From assembly GCA_963575745.1 (NCBI GenBank), contig CAUYUJ010017965.1, forward strand, positions 67,400 to 131,399: DNA of 64,000 nucleotides, in the 5' to 3' direction. Below the pieces are notes generated by a model. It saw only the letters and a list, made by a program, of their open reading frames with translations. It was not told the origin of the DNA and searched no databases. This DNA is from Prorocentrum cordatum (lineage: Eukaryota > Sar > Dinophyceae > Prorocentrales > Prorocentraceae). Positions 11,306 to 18,969 of the stretch are shown in pieces. A program made the translations under genes and the position numbers. The first letter of the stretch is position 1. Each line of letters opens with the position of its first letter.

Positions 11306-11430
11306 TCCTCCTCCTCCTCCTCTTTCTCCTCCTGCTCCTCCTCCTGCTCCTCCTCCTGCTCCTCCTCCTCCACCTCCTCCTCCTCCTGCTCCTCCTCCTC
11401 CTCATTCTCCTCATCCTCCGCCTCCGTCTC
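11302..11430. repeat. TCC microsatellite
   Basis: TCC run with TGC and CAC variants, directly 3' of WD40 exon C on the minus strand. Confidence 0.9.
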
Positions 11431-11468
11431 CTCCAGACCTTGGCCGTCGTGTCGCACGACCCCGTGAC
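11431..11468 (-). CDS. WD40-repeat protein, exon C (micro-exon)
   Basis: About 38 bp giving VTGSCDTTAKVW, the end of a blade. With exon B upstream the joined frame reads LVTGSCDTTAKVW, a textbook WD40 D-strand. It is bounded on one side by the 8 bp duplication of the 235 bp TIR element, and on the other by the 21 bp repeat that recurs at 6345. Confidence 0.65.
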
Positions 11469-11703
11469 CTTAGAGGGCTCTGGAAACGACAGGGCCGTTT
11501 TTGTGTCCGGTTCTGTTTTGCCGGTGTTAAGCCGGTTCAGGCGCCATTTTTGCCAATCCCAGCTCCGGTTCCGATTCCGGTGCCGTCTTTGCCTGTGGTT
11601 GTTGCCGTGCCTAGTTGCCGTTTTTTGCTCGCTTCCAAACTTCAAGAGACACTGTTTCGGAAACGGTGGCAGAACGGCCCTGCCGTGTCCGGGGCCCACT
11701 GAG
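11469..11703. mobile_element. 235 bp introner-like TIR element inside a WD40 codon run
   Basis: The left end CTTAGAGGGCTCTGGAAACG and right end CGTGTCCGGGGCCCACTGAG are inverted repeats, extended by ACAGGGCCGTT against AACGGCCCTG. The immediate flanks are CCCGTGAC (11461-11468) and CCCGAGAC (11704-11711), an 8 bp duplication with one change. An 8 bp duplication is the hallmark of hAT-type transposons. Removing the element with one flank copy restores the WD40 reading frame. Confidence 0.85.
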
Positions 11704-11868
11704 CCCGAGACGAGCCTGCCCCCGCAGGCCGAGAAGGCGACGGAGTTGACGAGGGCGCCGTGGCCTTCGAACGTCAGCGCTCGCGCTCCGTCCGCCAGCC
11801 GCCACGTCGCCGCCGCCCCCCCGGCACCGTTGCCCGAGGCCGTGGCCAGGAACGCGCCGCAGGGAGAG
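11704..11868 (-). CDS. WD40-repeat protein, exon B
   Basis: Encodes SPCGAFLATASGNGAGGAAA then TWRLADGARALTFEGHGALV then NSVAFSACGGRLVSG. That is the end of one blade with TWRL in place of VW, and a GH ... SVAFS start of the next. It joins exon A at VAFS-PCG, matching the AFSPDG consensus. Confidence 0.75.
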
Positions 11869-12424
11869 CATCGATGATCCTGGGAACGCGTGTCAGCGCC
11901 AGCATTTTGGACGCCCGACATGGGTACCGAAAATCGGGGAGACGTAAGACCCGGGTACGGGGGACTCAGAAATCCCCGACGAGGTCGTCAAAAAAATGAC
12001 GAGGCCGAGCCTGCATTTTGACGAGGCCTCCCGCTGCAGACATCCCACAAAACTCCTCCTCGTCAAAATCCGAGTCGCGGTCGTCAAAAAACGATGGCGA
12101 ACCCGAGTCCCGGCAAACCCGGGTCTTACGCTCCCCCGAAAATGTTGTCCCAAACCAGCAGCGGCCGCTGTTGGGCAGGCGGCCTCCTGCCTCGAGTGGA
12201 CACAGGCCGCGGCGGCGTGGACAGCGAGGCCTGTTCAGAATGAACGGGAACTGCTGTTGGGCAATGTACCCATTCTTTCGGTACCCATTTCGGGCGTCCA
12301 GAAGCATGTGCTCGTCCGCTGGAGCCGTGGCGGTCCAGCGAAAGCCGGCACGGGCCGCATGCTGTCGGCGGAGCTGGACGTGGGGTAAACCCACACGCTG
12401 GGCCAGCACACGTCCTGAGGATCA
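11869..12424. mobile_element. TIR-bounded intron between WD40 exons A and B
   Basis: The left side has GATCCTGGGAACGCGTGT and the right side ACACGTCCTGAGGATCATCG, inverted repeats. A second inverted pair, GGACGCCCGACATGGGTACC (from 11911) against GGTACCCATTTCGGGCGTCC (12278-12297), and a third, CGTAAGACCCGGGT against ACCCGGGTCTTACG, nest inside. TCGATG occurs at the 11870 end, and the same bases read in reverse complement at the 12424 end. Removing the insert joins VAFS to PCGAFLATAS. Neither border offers a clean GT-AG pair. Confidence 0.7.
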
Positions 12425-12697
12425 TCGAGAGAAGGCGACGTCGCGCACGCTGGAGCTGCCGGGGACCTCGATCACGCGCTCCTGCCGGCAGGACGGCAGC
12501 GCCCACACCACCGCGGGCGCGGAGCCCTCGCCAGGGTAGCGCTCCGCCGCTCCCATGGCCAGCTGGTCCGCGCCCCGCGAGAAGGCCACGGCGAGCACGG
12601 CGCTCTCGCGCCAGCCGAGGCTGCCAAGGTGCGCGGAGCCCAGGCTCCAGATGGTGACCCGGCCACTGCGGCCCGAGGATGCGACGTTTGGCGGGCG
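12425..12697 (-). CDS. WD40-repeat protein, exon A
   Basis: Encodes NVASSGRSGRVTIWSLGSAH, then a blade with SAVLAVAFSRGADQLAMGAA, a loop ERYPGEGSAP, AVVWALPSCRQERVIEVPGS, and SSVRDVAFS where the intron begins. It holds one complete blade, the end of the previous one and the start of the next. The stop just after VAFS lies in the intron. The upstream border near 12697 is a guess; more exons must precede it. Confidence 0.7.
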
Positions 12698-12699
12698 AA

Positions 12700-13098
12700 G
12701 AGCTGTCGAGAGGATACGCGTGCCCGGCTTCGGGAGGGGGCCCGCATCCCAGGGCGGCTGGAAGCGTGCACCCCCAGGGGTGGAGTGGGGGCCAGTCCAC
12801 AAGAAGCCTTCCACGAGAAGCCCAACCCTGAGACACCGGGACGTCCATTGATTCTTGGCGTGGGAACGCTACGCTCTTCATCGCAAAACCGTCGGAACCC
12901 AAGAGACACCCAGGGCACCCTGCAGGCGAGCGGGGTGTTTCCTGGCATGGGTCTCCACTGCAAGAGGCTCGGGGCACAGACTATCTCCAGCCGCCCGGAG
13001 ACGGGGCCCCCCCCGAGAGCGGAGAGCAGCTCCATCTCAGATACCGTTCCTCGCCCGCCGGGATCCGGCGGCTCCGAAAAGGGTGGTTTGCAGAGGGC
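12700..13098. repeat. intronic stretch with dispersed repeat, family Q copy 2
   Basis: No exon seen. 12805-12965 resembles 5880-5975 and 26395-26570 (AGAAGCCCAACCCTGA, CCCAGGGCACCCTG, TTTCCTGGCATGGG). The common core folds as a short hairpin (CCAAGAAACCC against GGGCGTTTCTTGG in the first copy). Confidence 0.5.
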
Positions 13099-13224
13099 GT
13101 GGCGTCAAAATTTGCAACCGGCACGCTGGCCCTGACGGGCGGGCGGGGACCTCGACAGAGCTCGCCGCCGCGCCCCAATGACCCAGGTCTTCAACCACAC
13201 CCCAGCGCAACCACACCCGCTGCA

Positions 13225-13385
13225 CACGCAGGAGCGTGGATCGAGAGCATGGGCCCCTTCGCCGAGAGGCCGAGGCCCCGTGGAGACACCCAAGACGAAG
13301 AGCATCCCAAGGTGGAGAGACCAGCGGCGAAGAGCATCAGGGTACCCCATCCAAAACGGCGACTGCTCTTAACACTGTTGCCAGC
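13225..13385. repeat. dispersed repeat, family P copy 1
   Basis: Shares CGAGGCCCCGTGGAGACACC, CGAAGAGCAT and AGGGTACCCC with 18790-18965 and 50118-50305; a weaker relative is at 16995-17120. Imperfect inverted ends are visible in the 18.8 kb copy. 13385-13470 shows nothing I can name. Confidence 0.6.
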
Positions 13386-13470
13386 CGTGCCCATTTGGGG
13401 CGTGCCAAATCGAGGGCCCCGGAGGTCTGGACCACCCCCCAGCCGGATGTTCGTCCTGAGGCATTCTTTT

Positions 13471-13630
13471 GAAGGGGGCCCTGGGGCACACAAATAAATA
13501 CACACAAATAACAGGATTCCCCATATTTTCCTATATGTTCTGGGTCTTCGTCTCCCCCCCCACTTCCCACATTTTCCCATATTTTCTGGGGATCGACGAT
13601 TAATTGTGTCTGTGTGTTTTCTCCCCTCCT
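13471..13630. mobile_element. TIR element, family E copy 1
   Basis: 160 bp. Left arm GAAGGGGGCCCTGGGGCACA, right arm with GTGTCTGTGTGTTTTCTCCC. The arms pair imperfectly (CACACAAA against TGTGTGTT, GATTCCCC against GGGGATC). The centre holds two CCCATATTTTCTGGG-like words. Copies: 26873-27035 and 53390-53550, about 90 percent alike by eye. Confidence 0.8.
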
Positions 13631-13965
13631 GCACCGTGTCTCGAGCCGGATCGATCTCTGCGAGGGCCCCGGGGCCCGCAGCTGGGCGACGGCGCCCGGC
13701 TGAAGAAAGAATCGAGACGCCGGGGCCCCCAGGGGAGGACGAGGGGGGGAGGAGCAACGGGGGTGGTGGTGCATTCTTCTTGGGGTCCGCACAGAGGCTG
13801 GGGAAACCGAGAAGTACCGATACCGCTGCTCCGCGCACCTCTCCCGGGGCGCGTGATGACCAGGATTTCGAGGCGAGTCCAGCGGTGGCGACGCGGGCCT
13901 CCCAGGAGGCTCAGGGGAGAACGAGGGAAGGGTAGAGGTAGGGGTACCCTTTCCTCCGAAAGCCG
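13631..13965. repeat. duplicated segment, family M copy 1
   Basis: Matches 27420-27760 almost base for base (GGCGACGGCGCCCGGCTGAA, GGCGACGCGGGCCTCCCAGG). Both copies follow a family E element and both end within a few bases of a possible ubiquitin-like exon on the minus strand, so both may form the 5' end of an intron. Confidence 0.75.
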
Positions 13966-13974
13966 CCGAAAGCT

Positions 13975-14085
13975 GTGGAGGTCCGGGCGCCCCACGGCGA
14001 CCACCGCGGCGCCGTCGCCGAGGCTGGCCTGCACCAGGGTGAGCTCCTCCCTCAGCACCTCAGGCAGGGGCGCACAAGCATGCTC
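13975..14085 (-). CDS. possible ubiquitin-like domain exon (last part of the fold)
   Basis: Encodes VLREELTLVQASLGDGAAVV then AVGRPD. The LTLVQAS piece fits the last beta strand of ubiquitin-like domains that often stand at the N-terminus of dinoflagellate repeat proteins. It may follow the pieces at 25985-26130 and 27780-27955. Borders and link are inferred; it could be a chance open frame in GC-rich DNA. Confidence 0.35.
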
Positions 14086-14130
14086 GGCGGCGGGCCAGGG
14101 AGGGAATAAAACGACGCGAAGATCGGGACA

Positions 14131-14268
14131 AAATCGGATCGGGATAACTCGAAATCTCTGAGGATCGGCGGGTTTGGAAGATGTATTGGGCGCCGCGGCC
14201 GCTCCAGAGCGTTCTGGAACGCTCTGAGAGCGCTCCGGAACGCTCTGGAGCGATTTATCCCGATCCTA
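14131..14268. mobile_element. short foldback element with a 51 bp palindrome
   Basis: The ends carry GGATCGGGATAA and TTATCCCGATCC in inverse. The centre, 14201-14251, is a near-perfect palindrome built from GCTCCAGAGCGTTCTGGAAC and its complement. No open frame. Confidence 0.7.
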
Positions 14269-14374
14269 GCCCTGTTTTAGGGAAGTAGCTATCCCGGCGA
14301 AGCAACATAACAGCGATGTGTAGAAGCATAGCTGGAAACATTGCCTGTGGTATTCATGTAAGAGTGCTGTTGTA

Positions 14375-14560
14375 GAATTCTGGTGTTATCGCAGTCGCAT
14401 TCAGATTCGCAGTGGCAGTCGCAGTGGCAACATCAACGGCAATCGCAGTGGCACTGCCAGTAGTTGCAGTAGCAATAGCTACACTAGCAGCAGCAACAGC
14501 AGCAGCAGCAGTAATACTAACAGTAGTAGTAGCAGTAGAAGTAGTAGTGATGGTAACACT
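14375..14560. repeat. degenerate trinucleotide repeat
   Basis: CAG, GCA and TAG-rich tract (CAGTGGCA-type units, then AGCAGCAACAGC, then AGTAGTAG). A 90 bp block at 14565-14660 is repeated at 15257-15345. Confidence 0.8.
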
Positions 14561-14639
14561 AGTAGTTCCTTTGAAAGGAAATCTTCGAAAGCAGGGATGT
14601 AGCCAAGAAGGATACGGGGACGATGATGATGATGAAGAT

Positions 14640-14850
14640 GATGAGTCTTGGAAGTCTGGGAAGTGGAAGAGCACGAAGTGGCGCACAGTTGGCTCCGGGC
14701 ATTCAAAATGTAGCCTTGGAGTGGAGTTCTGGGAAGTGGAAGAGCACGAAGCGGCCTACAGTTGGCCCCGGGCATTCAAAATGTGGCCCGGGAGTGGTGT
14801 TCTGGGAAGTCCAAGAGCACGAAGTGGCCTACAGTTGGCCCCGAGCATGT
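14640..14850. repeat. 73 bp tandem repeat, array 1
   Basis: About three units with the words GAAGTGGCCTACAGTTGGC, CATTCAAAATGTGGCCC and GAGTTCTGGGAAGT. Same unit as 15940-16395. The array runs directly into the reading frame at 14829-15236 and supplies its stop codon. Confidence 0.85.
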
Positions 14851-15236
14851 CCTGGCATGCGGCCGAAGTCTCGCACTTGCTGCATGAGCTCCTCGGTCTT
14901 TTGCTTCCGCTTAAACTCCTCGGTCTCCGTCCGCTGATCAGAACAGCCCAGGGCCCGCAGTTCATCCAAAATGTCTTTGGCGATGCGGTCGCGATGGTCC
15001 GAGAAACGTTTGGCCAACTTGTTTTCGGCCCGTTCTTGTTCGGACGTTCCTTTATTTCGCTTCGGTATCCGGCCGAACTGCTTCACGTGCTCGACGAGCG
15101 TTTGCAGAGGACCGCTCAATGCAGCACGCTGAGGAGCAGCGCTGTCCACTGCCGGAGTCTGAGGAGCACCGCTGTTCAATGCAGCAGGCTCAGGAGCACC
15201 GCCGCCAGACCGAGAACTACCAGCATGCCCTGGCAT
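14829..15236 (-). CDS. helicase-associated-like repeat protein fragment
   Basis: 135 codons from ATG to a TAG. After an Ala/Pro/Gly linker of about 45 residues it reads LQTLVEHVKQFGRIPKRNKG, then SEQERAENKLAKRFSDHRDR, then IAKDILDELRALGC, a helical unit like the helicase-associated (HA) domain repeats common in dinoflagellate predicted proteins (V...FGR.P ... E..LAKR ... R). A second unit begins (ELMQQVRDFGRMPGHARG) and is cut by the 73 bp array. The start MPGHAGSS resembles the end MPGHARGQL. HA domains are thought to bind nucleic acid. Composition is clearly protein-like (K, E, D, Q). It may be one exon of a longer gene or a transposed fragment. Confidence 0.6.
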   Translation of the reverse strand: MPGHAGSSRSGGGAPEPAALNSGAPQTPAVDSAAPQRAALSGPLQTLVEHVKQFGRIPKRNKGTSEQERAENKLAKRFSDHRDRIAKDILDELRALGCSDQRTETEEFKRKQKTEELMQQVRDFGRMPGHARGQL

Positions 15237-15256
15237 TAAGGTGCGCAGTAGGCGCT

Positions 15257-15345
15257 GCGCAGTTCCTCTGAAAGTGAATCTTCGAAAGCAGGGCTGTAGC
15301 CAAGAAGGCTACGGGGAGGCTGATGAAGACGATGAGTCTGTGACG
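15257..15345. repeat. direct repeat of 14565-14660
   Basis: Shares CAGTTCCTCTGAAAGTGAAT, CTTCGAAAGCAGGG and TAGCCAAGAAGG with 14565-14660. The two copies bracket the HA-like frame. Confidence 0.75.
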
Positions 15346-15413
15346 CTGTGAGACCACAGACGCTTGATGATGACGATCTTGAGAGTGTTGCTTCGAAGAG
15401 GGAAAGAAAGAAG

Positions 15414-15417
<4 letters not shown>

Positions 15418-15455
<38 letters not shown>

Positions 15456-15464
15456 AAGAGAGAA

Positions 15465-15497
<33 letters not shown>

Positions 15498-15500
15498 TGG
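15418..15500. repeat. GA microsatellite
   Basis: GA run with AAAG interruptions. The next 240 bases show no feature, and a TCC/TGC run lies at 15735-15795. Confidence 0.9.
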
Positions 15501-15939
15501 AATCGAGAGCTCCAGGAGGGGGGTGTGCCCATCCGAGGGAACGGTGCACTCCCCCCGTCCTCAATACTGGCGACGAGGATCAAGCTGTTTAGGGAAAGAA
15601 GAAGACCCCACCTCCCCCTATCCTCCCCCGCGGCCTGAGTGGACCTCCCAGGTCTGCGGAGGACGTCATAAAGGGTCGGGTACCCAGTACAGAAATGAAG
15701 GGGGAAAGGGGAGGGAGGAAAGAGTCGGAGCCTCCCTCGTCCTGCTCCTCCTGCTCCTCGTGCTCCTCCTGTTCCTCCTACTACTGCTACTACATGTATT
15801 AGATTCTGGCGGAAACGTCCAGTGCACGATGACGCCTGGGTCCGCCGTCTTGCCCTGCACGATGACGAACAAAACAAACCGGCAATCGGGTGGCGAGAGG
15901 TATGACGGGGACATCCAATGAGCAAAATGTGGCCCGAAG

Positions 15940-16395
15940 AACACGAAGTGGCCTACAGTTGGCTCCGGGCATTCAAAATGTACCCCGGGAATGGAATTCT
16001 GGGAAGTCGAAGAGCACGAAGTGGCCTACAGTTGGCTCCGAGCATCCAAAATGTGGCCCGGGAATGGAGTTCTGGGACATCGAACAGCACGAAATGGCCT
16101 ACAGTTGGCTCAGGGCATCCAAAATGTCGCCCGGGAATGGAGATCTGGGAAGTCGAAGAGCACGAAGTGGCCTACAGTTGGCTCCGAGCATCCAAAATGT
16201 GGCCCAGGAGTGGAATTCTGCGAAGTCGAAGAGCACGAAGTGGCCTACAGTTGGCTCCGAGCATCCAAAATGTGGCCCGGGAATGGAGTTCTGGGAAGTC
16301 GTAGAGCACGAAGTGGCCTACAGTTGGCTTCGGGCATTCAAAATGTGGCCCGGGAATGGAGTTCTGGGAGGTCGAAGAGCACGAAGTGTGTGCGA
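15940..16395. repeat. 73 bp tandem repeat, array 2
   Basis: Six units; AGCACGAA recurs at 16013, 16086 and 16159, exactly 73 bp apart. Units differ at a few sites each (GGAAT against GGAGT). Because 73 is not a multiple of 3, all frames are used in turn, so this is a satellite rather than a coding repeat. Confidence 0.92.
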
Positions 16396-16507
16396 CTGTT
16401 TACTTAAAACGAGCCCGGCCCTGAGCCCGGCCCTCGCTGTCCGGATGCCGCCCAGACCTCCCTTCTGAGTCATCAAATGCTCTCTTTTGACACCACTAGA
16501 AACCTAT

Positions 16508-16683
16508 CAGTCTTCGCTGTTAGGAAAAAAGAAGGCCCTCGAAGAAGGCGGCGGGACTTCTCGGGAGACCCCGCGGCTTCTGCGACGTTTTCCGTGCATT
16601 CGGGGAAGGCCGAGACAACCTCTCGGAAGGCCGGGGAACTTCCGAGCCTTCTGAGAAGGCCTTTTCTCATTTTCCCCCCTCTC
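16508..16683. mobile_element. TIR element, family F copy 1
   Basis: Left arm GGAAAAAAGAAGGCCCTCGA, right arm GAGAAGGCCTTTTCTC. Arms rich in CTTCTCAGAAGG words. Relatives at 43707-43875 and 53690-53830. Confidence 0.65.
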
Positions 16684-16809
16684 GGGGGCGCGCGATCACG
16701 GATCAGGCCGGTCCCGCCTCGCTCGGCGGCGGAAACCCGCGGTTTCCCATGAAAACGGGACCCGTCGCTCATCCACACCTCATTGATCCATGCGTGCGAT
16801 CGCCTGACT

Positions 16810-16975
16810 CAGGGGGGCGACGCGCCCCGCGACGACGGCGCCGACGCCACGACGCCGACGGTGCCGACGACGCCGATGCCGCTGACGCCGACGCCGACGG
16901 CGCCGACGCCGACGACGCCGAGGAAGCCGACGACGCCCACGATGACGCCGACGGCCCCAGGCAAGGGGTTAGGTA
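16810..16975. repeat. GACGCC minisatellite
   Basis: Repeats of ACGCCGACG with small variants. In one plus-strand frame it reads Thr-Pro (TPTPTAPTPTTP), like linkers of secreted enzymes. No enzyme domain adjoins it, so I call it a minisatellite. Confidence 0.7.
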
Positions 16976-17179
16976 CAGCTGGACCTAGGACAGAAAAGAA
17001 CACCCTTGAAAGACATGAGACCCTCCGCCGGCCAAACGGCAGAACACTCCAGGGTACCCTCCCCCGGGATGTGCAAGAGCATCCAACGAACACGAAGAAC
17101 ATCGGGGCACCCCGAACCGACCTCGATCTCCTACCCGGGTCGGACCGTATAGAGAGAGTCCAGCTAGGGAGCCCACAAA

Positions 17180-17304
17180 GGACGTACGCCCCCAGCTATG
17201 TACATGAACACGGCCCCTCGATTCGCGAGACCGGCCGCGTTATACGAACATTTGTGAAATGCGTGCTCTCGAAAACAGCGTGGATTCATGTACATGTACG
17301 TCCT
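17180..17304. mobile_element. TIR element, family D copy 1
   Basis: Left GGACGTAC then GTACATGAACACGG, right CGTGGATTCATGTAC then GTACGTCC. Middle has CCCCTCGATTCGCGAGACC. Copy 2 is at 31549-31660. The GC-rich stretch 17305-17595 shows no clear exon. Confidence 0.7.
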
Positions 17305-17595
17305 TCTTTCGCTCCTGACCAGCCCTGGGCCCCCCCGTGCGACGCTCCCCGCCGCGAGGCGCCGCAGACCCCCCGCGGCCCCGCCGCGCGCGCCGGGGGC
17401 TGGCCACCGGGCATCCCACAAGGGGGGGGCGGGGCCGCGCGGGAGCGGGAGCGGGAGCGGGGCGCCGCGGGCAGGCGCCCGGCGGCGTCGTGGGAGCGCG
17501 GCGGGCGAGGCCGTGGCCTCGCCCGAGAAGACGGCGCGCGCCGGGCGCCTGCTCGGGGAGGCGAGTGCGGGTCACGGGAGCGTGGTCCGGCTGTA

Positions 17596-17766
17596 GGGCG
17601 ACGAAATCTATACATATCCACTGCTCCCTGGCCAGGCCCATCCTCAACCCCGCAGCGGTGTATTCGCCACGCCCTCCTGGCTTGGCCAGGAGGGCGCATA
17701 CACAGCTCCTGGGTTCAAGATGGGCACGGTCAGGGAGCAGTGGATATGTATAGATTTCGTCGCCCG
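17596..17766. mobile_element. 171 bp full-length hairpin element, family C
   Basis: GGGCGACGAAATCTATACAT at the left is matched by ATGTATAGATTTCGTCGCCC at the right. Pairing runs on through CCACTGCTCCCTG and, less perfectly, to the centre (GCCCATC against GATGGGC, CTCCTGG against CCAGGAG). Single-stranded, it would fold as one long hairpin. Confidence 0.85.
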
Positions 17767-17769
17767 AGG

Positions 17770-17840
17770 CTGCTCCCACTCCTGTGGTGCAGCCGGCTGT
17801 GGCCACGTGGTGTCCTGGAGGTCACAGCGCACCCCGCAAG
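17770..17840 (-). repeat. short duplicated block, also at 36890-36960
   Basis: Minus-strand reading DLQDTTWPQPA resembles DLNDTTRLQLA at 36.9 kb. Similarity at protein and DNA level suggests a duplicated exon or a dispersed repeat. 17840-18225 holds nothing else I can support. Confidence 0.4.
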
Positions 17841-18225
17841 GGGGCCACCCGTGCCAGGCGGGAGCGTTTCCATGTCCTTGAGTCGGACGCCTCCTCCTGC
17901 GGGCGGATTTTGAAAGAACGACTGTTCTAAAAAAGTGTCAAACCATACGTTTTGAATAATCACTGGGACCGACGTTCTGGGACCCCAGCATGCGGTGGGT
18001 CTGGATCTGCCCTTGGCCGCAACGCGCGCCGAGACCTGGCCACCGGGCGTACCGATGGGGGGAGGCCGATGACCCCTCTTGATGTTTGTTGGCGGCGCGC
18101 TCTCTGCACGTGGCCGAGCTTGGAAGGGACAGGTCAAACTATTGCGTCAGTTGCTGGTGCAGGGGACGTTTCGCACTCCCGGCGGAGCGATTCTCAACCC
18201 AAATGTCTGCCTAGAGACCTCCTAT

Positions 18226-18453
18226 ATGGGGTCGGAGTAGACGGGGTCGGAGGATCGCGCCGCATCGCCGGTACATCGGCGATGCATCAGTGATGCATCG
18301 ACGATGCGTCGGCGATGCACCAGCGATGCATCGTCGATGGGGGCGATGCCTCGGCGACGTCGACGTGAAGCAAATCGGGCTCCACATCGAGCCGCATCGG
18401 CGATGCATCGGCGATGCGGCGCGATCCTCCGACCCCATCCACTCCGACCCCAT
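18226..18453. mobile_element. TIR element with 43 bp arms
   Basis: Left arm ATGGGGTCGGAG, GGGGTCGGAGGATCGCG, CCGCATCGCCG; the right arm is its near-exact inverse. The middle is made of GATGCATCGGC palindromic words. 228 bp. No second copy in the window. Confidence 0.9.
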
Positions 18454-18479
18454 CCGGGACCCCTAGACTGCCCCAGCTT

Positions 18480-18785
18480 GCCTTTCGCGAGCTCACTGCC
18501 GCCATCCCGATGCATGCAGGCCGTCGCAGAGGTGCGGCAGGCCCGCGCCGCGACGGCGGCGGCGTGCGCTGCGCCGCCAGAACGTGCCCACGTCCACCGC
18601 CGCAGGCTCGCGTCCCCGCGCGGGCACTCGGGGACCGGTGGATGCGGATGCCTGCCCGCCCGCGCTACGGCAGGTTCACGCGGCAGTGGCGCGCCGGCGG
18701 CGTCGGCGAAGGTGTTCAAGGTCGAATTCCGCATGGTAGAACTGCGAAGAAGCACTGAGGGGCACCGTGACGCCACTGGACCAGA
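18480..18785 (-). repeat. dispersed block R copy 1, possibly coding
   Basis: The minus strand reads NSTLNTFADAAGAPLPREPA. The plus strand at 54352-54475 reads NSTLDAFARIAGAPTPHEPT. The DNA is also similar. Conservation at protein level with changed bases hints at a real or once-real coding block. Function unknown. Confidence 0.4.
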
Positions 18786-18789
18786 CGGA

Positions 18790-18965
18790 ATGATACGGTC
18801 GAAGCATGGCCACAAGAGCGCAGGTCAAGAACACGAGCCCCGTTGCTCGAGGCCCGAGGCCCCACGGAGATGCCCCAGACAAAGAGCATTTCGAGGTGGA
18901 GGGCGCCCAACACGAAGAGCCTAAGGGTACCCCTCCGAAGCTAGGGCTGTTCTCAACCCTCGCGC
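18790..18965. repeat. dispersed repeat, family P copy 3
   Basis: Starts ATACGGTCGAAGCATGGCCA, as does 50118-50305 (TACGGTCGAGGCATGGCCA). The middle shares CCCCACGGAGATGCC, and the end shares CGAAGAGCCTAAGGGTACCC. Confidence 0.75.
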
Positions 18966-18969
18966 CAGA

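Noticed and set aside
12126-13035. 283- and 187-codon minus frames
   Set aside because: They overlap the WD40 exon in other frames and run into TIR sequence; only the WD40 frame has a recognisable pattern.
14412-15239. 275-codon plus-strand frame
   Set aside because: Antisense to the HA-like frame and built of triplet and 73 bp repeats.
15940-16395. CRISPR-like array
   Set aside because: The 73 bp units are contiguous with no unique spacers, and the context is eukaryotic. The same holds for the 160 bp array at 51.5 kb.
16810-16975. Thr-Pro linker of a secreted enzyme
   Set aside because: No catalytic or binding domain on either side; the minisatellite explains it.
16783-17913. 376-codon plus-strand frame with a Thr-Pro start
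   Set aside because: It crosses a minisatellite and family D and C elements without any domain; its composition follows local GC content.
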